Shown: positions 56,599 to 64,000 of the stretch, in pieces
Layout of the letters: each line of letters begins with the position of its first letter
Numbering within the stretch: position 1 is the first letter of the stretch
Assembly: GCF_000055945.1 (NCBI RefSeq)
Contig: NC_008011.1
Location: 677,501-741,500, forward strand
Direction of reading: 5' to 3'
DNA length: 64,000 nt
DNA from: Lawsonia intracellularis PHE/MN1-00
GTDB lineage: Bacteria > Desulfobacterota > Desulfovibrionia > Desulfovibrionales > Desulfovibrionaceae
The notes under the pieces: model-generated
What the model was told of the DNA's origin: nothing
The model's input: only the letters and a program-made list of their open reading frames with translations
Databases searched by the model: none
Made by a program: the position numbers and the translations under genes

Positions 56599-57349
56599 CA
56601 AATTAATCTCTATATATTACCATCACGGTATGATATACTAATTAACATACTATAAAAATCTTGTATACCTTTCAGTTATACATACCACATCTTGAGCTTG
56701 ATAAAGAATAACATATGTGAAACATAAAATCATAAAAGGACTATTATAACAAATAATAAGTAAAAACTAGTTGCTACATTAAAACATTAGAATATTTCTA
56801 AAATGACTTCCCATCAATATTATGATAATAAAATAATACAAAATGGATAGATAATATTAAAGTATTATTCTAACCCATTAACCTGTATAATATACTGCTT
56901 CTTCTTGCTATATATCAAAATATAAAAAATACAAAAGATGAGCGTGTTATTAGTCCAATATAGGTAGTTATCTTAATATGTATTAAAGTACTCTCTGTGG
57001 AACTTACTTAACTCACATATAAAAATTATTTTAACCTTAATATTAATTAATCAAAATTTGTTATAACTTCTACAACTAAAAAAGATTCTTAAAATTTTTT
57101 GTAATAACCAAAAACTAAGGATAATAACAATAATGTCATAATATCAATATGATATAACTTAGTATTATTTACTATACAAAAATTATACTATATTAGTTAG
57201 TAACTACCTATAAGTAAACCGTATAACTAAGTTTAGTTATTAAAATTAATACATAGTCTTCATATCAGACTTACCAAGTTAAGATTATTTTTATATTATA
57301 CTATATCTATAATCTTTAGCTATAACCTGTTACTTTATTTAAAATCTTC
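56599..57349. other. AT-rich intergenic region between tpx and the GGDEF-TPR gene
   Basis: About 750 bases between two divergent genes, one of the two longest gene-free stretches here. An inverted repeat TACC-ATCAC-GGTA (56618-56630) lies about 20 bases upstream of the tpx -35. The remainder is strongly A/T-rich with many stops in all frames; I see no RNA gene, no repeat family and no insertion-sequence remnant. Confidence 0.5.
56618..56630. promoter_or_regulatory. Inverted repeat upstream of the tpx promoter
   Basis: TACC and GGTA arms around ATCAC, within a broader partly symmetric ATAT...ATAT context. Its position just upstream of the -35 would suit an activator site. It is not a recognisable Fur or PerR box. 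Confidence 0.3.
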
Positions 57350-59761
57350 ATGAGCAAAAATAATAAGATATCTATTCCTCTCAATAATACTTATTCTTTA
57401 GTACGTTGGGACTTACTAAAGTTTGAACAACAACTATGTAATAGTATTAAATTAATCCTTCCTTTTAAAAATTATGCTATTTACTTTCCACAGCATCATC
57501 TCCCCAAAAATCCTGAATGGCTTCCCGAAGAACAAAAACTATTTCTTCCATTCTGGTACAAAGACGAATTATTAGGCGTTGTCATGATTCGTAATCCTGA
57601 TCCTACCTTAACAGAGATGTTACTCCCTGTTCTGCCAGGGTTAACTACTTTATTTTTAGCACAACTTGAACTTCATAAAAAAGCACAACTTGATTTTCTT
57701 ACTGGCCTAATGACACGCCAAAATTTTATCCAATTGCTTACAGAAGAAATAGAGCTTATCCAGTCCTCACTCAATAATAACAGATATGGTGGAGTAGAAG
57801 AAACAACTCATTATAAAAGCAGTATAGCTGTTATAATCATTCGTTTTAATGGACTATCTAAATTAACCCACGAAATAAGCTATAACTTTGTAGAAAATAT
57901 TATTGCTGATCTTGCTGATATTTTTATACAATCCATACCTAACCATACAATTCCTGCAAGAACTGGTGAGTATGAATTTGCATTACTAATACCAGAAACA
58001 AATAGATCTCAATGTGATACTATCGCAAGCAAAATCCTTTTTTGTTTAAATCAATATAAAAAACCTTCTCCCCTAACTGACCGTTATATCAGTATTAGCC
58101 CTCATGCAGGCTATGCTATTTATCCACAAGACATGGATAGAACAAAAAAAGTTACTATGGATACCCATGTTAACCTCATCCTACATAAAGCAGGACTTGC
58201 TGCTGAAACAGCTTACTCCAGACTTTTTCATGGTGGGAAAAATATTATGGGATATGGAAGCCTTCTTTATGAAGGAGGAGAAATTTGTCAAATTCTACCA
58301 TTAGCACAAGTCGCTATAAATTTAGGAAGAGAAATTGGAGCCTATGAAGGACAACATTTTTCTGTTTGGACAACACATTATCATAATCCTAAAAAGCTAA
58401 AAGAAAATCATATTCCCATCTATAAAGGAGAAATTGTACTGCTTGAAGTAAAAGAAACCAGTAGTATAGCAGAAATAGTTTACCTTGGAGATCCTACACA
58501 ACCTTTCGAAATTGGAGATATGCTCCTACTCCTTGATGAAGAACATAGTTTATTACAAGAAAAATCTTATGAAAGGCAACAAAAAATAAAAACACATAAA
58601 CTAGATCCCACAACAGGTCTCCTTCAACATTTTGACTTTGTAACAAAATTTTCAGAATCTTATAGAAAATATACTCAATTTTCTTTAGCCATTATTCATA
58701 CAGCTAATAAAACTTTAAATAGTACATCTCAAGAACAAATAAACCACTATATCAAAGAGATAGCAGTAAAATGTCATTTATTAAATAATAACCTCAATGA
58801 TAGCGAATTATTTGGTGGACGATTTGCACTTAATAGTCTTATCTTCTTCCATACTAATACTCAACCTGAATCACTTTATGCACATTACACAGCATTATCT
58901 ACAAAAATTTCTCAAGAATTAAATATAACTTTAAGCGTAGGTATTGCCTATTGGCCTTTTCTAACATTACAACCACTAGACATTTTAGAATGTTGTCGCA
59001 AAGCATTGGAATATGCTCTTCTTCTACCACCCCCTCATGTAGGGATATTTAACTCACTAGCTATAAATATCAGTGCTGACAAAAAACACTGTAGGGGAGA
59101 TTTATTCAGTGCTATTGAAGAATATAAACTTGCTCTACTTGCAGATAAAAATAATGCTTTAGCACGGAATTCACTAGGTGTTTGTATTGCAAGCCTTGGA
59201 CACTACAATGAAGCCCAAAAACATTTTAAGGAAGCACTCCAACTCTTACCAACAGAACCAATGATCTCCTATAATCTTGGTATGACATACCAGAACTTAG
59301 GAGATATTACATCTGCGACTCAATACTTCCATAACTGTCTTACACTATGTCCAACACATCTATATGCAGCTATTAGACTTGGGGCTCTTGCAGAGTCTAC
59401 AAATAATACTCAAGAAGCAATAAAATATTATAACCAGGCATTATCTATAAATAAAAAACATGCATTACCATATAGGCATCTTGCAATGCTTGCTTTTAAA
59501 GAGGGGAAAAAAGAAAAAGCAAGAGAATATCTTCATCAGGCACTATTATATAATCCACATGATACAACTACACTTATGCTTATGGCAAAAATGTATTTAG
59601 ATAGTGGTGAAGATCCCGAAATTGCTGAAACTCTTTCTCGTCAATGTGTTGCTCAACGGCCAGATATTAAATCAAACTGGATTGAATTTGCTAGAGCTCT
59701 TGAGGCACAAGGGAAAAAAAAAGAAGCAAACAAAGCTTGGCTAAAAGCAAATGAATTATAA
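57350..59761 (+). CDS. Tandem degenerate GGDEF-domain protein with C-terminal TPR repeats
   Basis: 803 residues, soluble. A first GGDEF-like domain (about residues 115-265) starts LDFLTGLMTRQNF, but the signature that should read GGDEF is GEYEF (ARTGEYEFALLIP). A second (about 425-580) starts LDPTTGLLQHFDF, and its signature is lost (LFGGRFALNSLIFF). No EAL or HD-GYP domain. From about residue 590 to the end there are six or so TPR units (GVCIASLGHYNEAQKHFKEAL, LGMTYQNLGDITSATQYFHN, and more). Diguanylate cyclase activity is unlikely; a c-di-GMP or protein-binding scaffold is an inference. No ribosome binding site is visible before the ATG. Confidence 0.82.
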   Translation: MSKNNKISIPLNNTYSLVRWDLLKFEQQLCNSIKLILPFKNYAIYFPQHHLPKNPEWLPEEQKLFLPFWYKDELLGVVMIRNPDPTLTEMLLPVLPGLTTLFLAQLELHKKAQLDFLTGLMTRQNFIQLLTEEIELIQSSLNNNRYGGVEETTHYKSSIAVIIIRFNGLSKLTHEISYNFVENIIADLADIFIQSIPNHTIPARTGEYEFALLIPETNRSQCDTIASKILFCLNQYKKPSPLTDRYISISPHAGYAIYPQDMDRTKKVTMDTHVNLILHKAGLAAETAYSRLFHGGKNIMGYGSLLYEGGEICQILPLAQVAINLGREIGAYEGQHFSVWTTHYHNPKKLKENHIPIYKGEIVLLEVKETSSIAEIVYLGDPTQPFEIGDMLLLLDEEHSLLQEKSYERQQKIKTHKLDPTTGLLQHFDFVTKFSESYRKYTQFSLAIIHTANKTLNSTSQEQINHYIKEIAVKCHLLNNNLNDSELFGGRFALNSLIFFHTNTQPESLYAHYTALSTKISQELNITLSVGIAYWPFLTLQPLDILECCRKALEYALLLPPPHVGIFNSLAINISADKKHCRGDLFSAIEEYKLALLADKNNALARNSLGVCIASLGHYNEAQKHFKEALQLLPTEPMISYNLGMTYQNLGDITSATQYFHNCLTLCPTHLYAAIRLGALAESTNNTQEAIKYYNQALSINKKHALPYRHLAMLAFKEGKKEKAREYLHQALLYNPHDTTTLMLMAKMYLDSGEDPEIAETLSRQCVAQRPDIKSNWIEFARALEAQGKKKEANKAWLKANEL

Positions 59762-59801
59762 TAGTTACATATCTTCTGTAAACCAACACTTTTTTTATTA
59801 T

Positions 59802-61868
59802 TTAAAAGTTTTTTAATTTACCAGCTCGAGTTGAATTAAAAACAGCTAATAATGCTACACCTACATCAGCAAATACAGCTTCCCATAATGTAGAAAGGCC
59901 TGCTATACCAAACCCCATAATAACAGTTTTTATCCCTAACGCTAGTATAATATTTTGTAAAACAATAATGTATGTTTTTCGTGCAATACGTATAAGATCT
60001 ACTACACGTACTGGTGAATCATCTAAAATTACTGCATCAGCTACTTCAATAGCTGATTCTGCTCCTAATTTACCCATAGCTACACCAACACCTGAATAAG
60101 CTAAAACTGGAGCATCGTTAATACCATCTCCTACAAATAATGTTTGCTCAATAGGCCCAAATGACTCTATCACAGCAACCTTATCTTCAGGTAATAACCC
60201 TGCCCTATACTCATCTACCTGTATAATTTTTGCTATACCTTCAGCAGAGTCAGGGCGATCTCCTGTTAACATAACCACTTTATTAACATATTTTTTTAAA
60301 CATCTTATAGCTTCTACCGCATCCGACTTTAATGTATCAGTAACAACAATAACACCAAGGTAGTTAGCATCCCTAGCAACATGTATGATACTGCCAGGCC
60401 TATCTACGATAATAGGCTCAAAACCATGTTCCCTTAACAAGGTTTCATTGCCAACAACAAGAGATGTCTCTTTATATGTTGCAACAATACCTTTCCCCGG
60501 GATTTCTTTTAATGCTATACCACTTACCTGAGGTTTTTGATTAACAATATCTAAAATAGGACGAACAATAGGGTGAGAAGAGTATGTTACAGCCATTGCT
60601 GCCGACTGTAGTAAATATTCACGAGAGACTCCTTTATTAAGAAGTATCCCTGTAACTTCAAATCTTGCCTTAGTTAATGTTCCTGTTTTATCAAAAGCTA
60701 CAATTTTAATTTTTTGAAGAGCATCAAATACACTTCCACCTTTAACAAGAATACCTTGACGTGAAGCAGCACCTATTCCACCTAAATACCCCAGTGGAAT
60801 AGAAATAAGGAGTGCACAAGGACAAGAAATGACAATTAAAATTAATCCTCTATATATCCACTCCTGTAAAGTTCCTAGTCCAAACAATGGAGGTAATATT
60901 GCTACTAAAATAGCAGATAAAACAACTAATGGAGTATAATACCTTGCAAAGCGTGTTATAAACCTCTCTGTAGGTGCTTTCCGTGCTACTGCATTTTCAA
61001 CCAACTCTAACATTCTGGATATAGAAGAATCCTTATAAGTTGCTGTAGCTTTTATAATTAATGAACCCATGATATTAATAGTTCCACCAAAGACTTGGCT
61101 CCCAACATGTACAACAGTCGGTACTGACTCTCCAGTGAGAGGAGAAGTATCAACTTGTGAAGTACCTGATTCTACAATGCCATCCAAAGGTATCTTTTCT
61201 CCTGGTCTTACAAGCAAATTAGCTCCAGGCTGCAGAGATTCAGGAGAAACATCTTGTATATGATTTTTTTGCACTAAATGTGCAATAGAAGGTTTTGTTG
61301 CCAGTAAAGCCCTAATGGACTTTTTAGATTTTATTAATGTTCTTTCTTGAATGTATTCACCAATACGATAAAAAAACATCACTCCCACAGCTTCCGAGAA
61401 ATCTCCAAGAGCAATAGCTATAAGCGTAGCTCCACCCATTAAGGTAAATTCATTAAAAAAATCTTTGCGTAATACACACTTCAAACCTTGTAGTAAAACA
61501 CTCCATCCACATAAAACATATGGTATACCAAAAAAAATTGCATCTGTGACAACTGAAAGGGAAAATTTATATAATTTTTCTTGAAAAAGAATACCAATAA
61601 TAAAGAAAAGGCTAGCTATCCATAGTGAAGGAGGCCACGAAACCTCTTCATCTATTGCATTAGTAGAATAAGGTTCAAAATAAACTCCAGGTAAAATCTC
61701 ACCTGCTATCTTATTAAGTTCTATTAAGTCTGGGGCACTACCTTCTATAACAAGATGATGTGTTAATTCATCAATAGAAGCAAATGATATTCCTGGTAAA
61801 GACTGTATTTGCTCTTCTATGCGAATAGCGCAACCTCTACAGTGCAAATTATGGATAGTATATGTCAT
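59802..61868 (-). CDS. zntA: Heavy-metal P-type ATPase, Zn/Cd/Pb exporter type
   Basis: 688 residues from ATG 61868; a GTG at 61877 is in frame. An N-terminal heavy-metal domain has HCRGCAIRIE, with C10 and C13 as metal ligands. The P-ATPase core shows the TGES loop (LTGESVPTV), membrane CPC in SCPCALLIS, DKTGTLTKARF with the phosphorylated Asp, HPIVRPIL-type HP locus and GDGINDAPVL. The last membrane region reads ADVGVALLAVFNSTR, matching the Asp of ZntA-type (Zn/Cd/Pb) pumps, not copper pumps. It exports divalent metals from the cytoplasm. It converges on the TPR gene. Confidence 0.9.
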   Translation of the reverse strand: MTYTIHNLHCRGCAIRIEEQIQSLPGISFASIDELTHHLVIEGSAPDLIELNKIAGEILPGVYFEPYSTNAIDEEVSWPPSLWIASLFFIIGILFQEKLYKFSLSVVTDAIFFGIPYVLCGWSVLLQGLKCVLRKDFFNEFTLMGGATLIAIALGDFSEAVGVMFFYRIGEYIQERTLIKSKKSIRALLATKPSIAHLVQKNHIQDVSPESLQPGANLLVRPGEKIPLDGIVESGTSQVDTSPLTGESVPTVVHVGSQVFGGTINIMGSLIIKATATYKDSSISRMLELVENAVARKAPTERFITRFARYYTPLVVLSAILVAILPPLFGLGTLQEWIYRGLILIVISCPCALLISIPLGYLGGIGAASRQGILVKGGSVFDALQKIKIVAFDKTGTLTKARFEVTGILLNKGVSREYLLQSAAMAVTYSSHPIVRPILDIVNQKPQVSGIALKEIPGKGIVATYKETSLVVGNETLLREHGFEPIIVDRPGSIIHVARDANYLGVIVVTDTLKSDAVEAIRCLKKYVNKVVMLTGDRPDSAEGIAKIIQVDEYRAGLLPEDKVAVIESFGPIEQTLFVGDGINDAPVLAYSGVGVAMGKLGAESAIEVADAVILDDSPVRVVDLIRIARKTYIIVLQNIILALGIKTVIMGFGIAGLSTLWEAVFADVGVALLAVFNSTRAGKLKNF

Positions 61869-62156
61869 AGTTGCCACAACATATTGCTTTTATTACATTA
61901 TAATTAATAATTAAATATGAAATTAGTGTTAAAAATCTACTTAATGTTATTTCTTCCAGTAAGGATAACTATATCTCATGATATTTTATATTAAAAAATA
62001 TGTTATACTATAAATATAAGATAAGTTATATCTATAATGAATAATTTCAATCAGTAAGTGCCATATAAAAAAGTAGTCCTACGAATATTAATTAATATGT
62101 AATAATAAAATAAAAAATACTGTTGTTATAACAAAATAATATATAACTAGTAGTAA

Positions 62157-63638
62157 TTACTCCTTTTCACCCCAAAATAACCAAAGGATTTCTTTTGATG
62201 TAGGCTGTCCCTGATAGCTACCAATAATGAAAGCTATACCAGATAACAGTAAAGAAGGAACAATAGAATAAACATTTCCAAAAGAAAAATTAAAAATACT
62301 TATACTCCAAAAAGTAATCATTCCTGTAATAATAGCACAAATTGCTCCTGTAGCATTTGCTTTTTTCCAATATATTCCAAAAAGAATTGGCCAAAGAAAT
62401 ACAACTTCAAGGCCGCCAAAAGCAAAAAGATTAATCCATACCAATAGCATTGGAGGATCTAACGCTAGAACAAAAACAAGTAAACCTAATAACAATGTAC
62501 ATCCAGTACTTATTTGCTTAATATGTTTTTGAGAAACAGACGAAATATCACCTTTCCATTTATAGTGAATGTAGACGTCTTTAACGATAACTGCTGATGC
62601 TAACAAAAGCATTGTATCTACAGTTGACATAATAGCTGCTAATGGACCTGCTATGAATAATCCTGCCCAAAATTCTGGAAGTAATTTTACTATAAGAGAT
62701 GGCATAACAAAATCTCCTATAGATAAATCAGGTATAATAACACGCCCGAATACTCCTGCTAAGTGTATATTTAATAGCATAAATCCAATAACAACTGTAC
62801 CTATGATCATAGCTTTATGCATTGAATATGAATTCTTATAACCCATACATTTTTGAGCAGTTTGTGGGAGACCAAGAACACCAAAACCAATAAGTATCCA
62901 AAAAGAAAACATAAGAGTAGGAGATAGAAGTCCATCTGGCCCTGTTGGAGTAATAAGTCCAGGATCTATATTCTTTAGGGTAAGAATACAGTTTTCTATC
63001 CCACCACCATTATAAATAACAACACATAAAATAAGTATAGAAGAAATAGCCATAACTATACCTTGTAACGCGTCTGTCGTTACTACCGCCCTGAACCCAC
63101 CAACAACAGTATAAAATGTCACTGTAAGAACAAAAATGACAAGACCATACTCATAAGAGAAACCAGTTATGGTTTGAAAAAGCCTAGCTCCACCAATAAA
63201 CTGTGCAAGCATTGCTGCCATAAAAAATGTAAGTAGCCCTATACAACAAAATACAACAAGAATATCACTTTGATAGCGAACACGAAGAAAATCTACTAAT
63301 GTTACTGCATTTACCTTTCGTGCCATAATAGCAAACCGCTTCCCAAGGATTCCAAGAGTTAAAAAAGCAACAGGAGCTTGAATCATTGCAAGTAAAACCC
63401 AACTTAATCCATACTCATAAGCAGCTCCAGGACCACCAATAAAACTACTTGCACTTGTATAACTTGCTATAATAGACATTGCTAAAATAAAACCACCCAT
63501 AGAGCGGCTTCCAATAAAGTACTCTTTAATAAATGTATCTGAATTTGTTATAGTAAGATGTTTATTTGTCAGTAGTGCAATAAAAAAAGTAAGTCCCAAA
63601 TATATGATAATGGGAATAAAAATAATATACTGCTGCAT
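62157..63638 (-). CDS. panF: Sodium/pantothenate symporter
   Basis: 493 residues, about 13 membrane helices, sodium:solute symporter family. PanF features are EYFIGSRSMGGFILAMSIIASYTSASSFIGGPGAAYEYGLSW near the N-terminus and the VGGFRAVVTTDALQG segment, both typical. It imports the CoA precursor pantothenate with Na+. This fits coaBC being kept in this window while no panB or panC is seen. The preceding gene resembles yhdT; yhdT-panF is the order in E. coli, supporting the call. Only 2 bases separate the two genes. Confidence 0.92.
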   Translation of the reverse strand: MQQYIIFIPIIIYLGLTFFIALLTNKHLTITNSDTFIKEYFIGSRSMGGFILAMSIIASYTSASSFIGGPGAAYEYGLSWVLLAMIQAPVAFLTLGILGKRFAIMARKVNAVTLVDFLRVRYQSDILVVFCCIGLLTFFMAAMLAQFIGGARLFQTITGFSYEYGLVIFVLTVTFYTVVGGFRAVVTTDALQGIVMAISSILILCVVIYNGGGIENCILTLKNIDPGLITPTGPDGLLSPTLMFSFWILIGFGVLGLPQTAQKCMGYKNSYSMHKAMIIGTVVIGFMLLNIHLAGVFGRVIIPDLSIGDFVMPSLIVKLLPEFWAGLFIAGPLAAIMSTVDTMLLLASAVIVKDVYIHYKWKGDISSVSQKHIKQISTGCTLLLGLLVFVLALDPPMLLVWINLFAFGGLEVVFLWPILFGIYWKKANATGAICAIITGMITFWSISIFNFSFGNVYSIVPSLLLSGIAFIIGSYQGQPTSKEILWLFWGEKE

Positions 63639-63640
63639 AA

Positions 63641-64000
63641 TTATAATAATTCTGGATGATGTTCACTCTGTATTTGGGAGTTTATATCATTTGGGTCATA
63701 ATTTTGAATTGGTGTATCTAATGGAACTTCTTTAAAAAAGTAATGAATAATAAACCATAATATACAACAAAGTAGGGGAAACCCTATAAGACAACTGAAA
63801 AAAAACCAACAAGGGAATCCTAATATATAACTATACGTTAGGACATTCCCATTACAAATAACATAGGCAAAAAGCCACCACCATATACTATAAAAAATAT
63901 ATATACATGATGTTAACCATGCCTCATAATTTGATTGTTTATATTGTTTATATGTATGATTCTTATCATTTCTTGAAAAAATTTCTTTACTTAATCTATG
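63641..64000 (-). CDS. YhdT-like membrane protein (DUF997 family), 5' end outside window
   Basis: The frame is open to the window end (119 residues to a TAA at 63641). Two membrane spans include WWWLFAYVICNGNVLTY and GFPCWFFFSCLIGFPLLCC, followed by FKEVPLDTP. The GFPxWFxxSCxxG and FFKxxPLD patterns are those of the YhdT/DUF997 family, which accompanies PanF. Its function is not established, presumably small helper or regulatory membrane protein. The true start lies outside the window. Confidence 0.85.
   Translation of the reverse strand, partial: HRLSKEIFSRNDKNHTYKQYKQSNYEAWLTSCIYIFYSIWWWLFAYVICNGNVLTYSYILGFPCWFFFSCLIGFPLLCCILWFIIHYFFKEVPLDTPIQNYDPNDINSQIQSEHHPELL

Overview
The window looks like part of the chromosome of a low-GC member of the Desulfovibrionaceae. 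The closest fit I can name from memory is Lawsonia intracellularis, an obligate intracellular pathogen. This rests on very AT-rich DNA with A/T-ending codons, compact operons separated by AT-rich gaps, a single polar-type flagellin with a sigma54 promoter, and a gene order resembling Desulfovibrio (ffh-rpsP-khpA-rimM; fliK-flgD-flgE). The species name is an inference and was not verified by any search. No prophage, insertion sequence, integrase or CRISPR array is visible; this is core chromosome.

Layout. 1-3764: 3' part of a large membrane-bound sensor-kinase-like protein whose phosphotransfer residues all look lost. 4126-9843: lysA, two uncharacterised proteins, an MFS exporter and uppP. 9907-14023: an HD-domain protein, rplM-rpsI with a clear promoter and terminator, and rnj (RNase J). 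14265-17142: a chemoreceptor-like protein lacking its signalling domain, tRNA-Leu(UAA), pgpA and small hypotheticals. 17275-25342: flagellar block, with fliK-flgD-flgE on the minus strand, a GT9 glycosyltransferase, a long AT-rich gap and fliC behind a sigma54 promoter. 25546-31402: rnc, an orphan small protein, the SRP/S16 operon and an RlmD-type methyltransferase. 31459-37291: rfbA, a stand-alone IMP cyclohydrolase, a Nudix hydrolase, and a lipoprotein-coaBC-hypothetical-epimerase operon. 37834-43776: a TPR protein followed by a YhaO/YhaN (Mre11/Rad50-like) pair. 43814-49333: lipoprotein, tatBC, and guaA with guaB. 49651-51878: an acetyltransferase and cardiolipin synthase. 51901-56509: lpxK-rnr and tpx. 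57350-64000: a degenerate GGDEF-TPR protein, a Zn/Cd-type P-ATPase, panF and the 3' end of a yhdT-like gene.

How the genes fit together. Most are housekeeping: ribosome and RNA maturation (rplM, rpsI, rpsP, rimM, rnc, rnj, rnr, rlmD), protein export (ffh, tatBC), envelope synthesis (uppP, lpxK, pgpA, cls, rfbA, sugar epimerase), nucleotides and cofactors (guaAB, IMP cyclohydrolase, coaBC, panF for pantothenate uptake feeding coaBC), and motility. The least ordinary theme is signalling-protein decay or repurposing. A hybrid kinase lacks its His/Asp residues, a chemoreceptor lacks its cytoplasmic domain, and a tandem GGDEF protein has no intact GGDEF motif. All three keep long, intact reading frames, so they may act as protein-protein scaffolds rather than enzymes. 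I did not find a clearly new multi-gene system.
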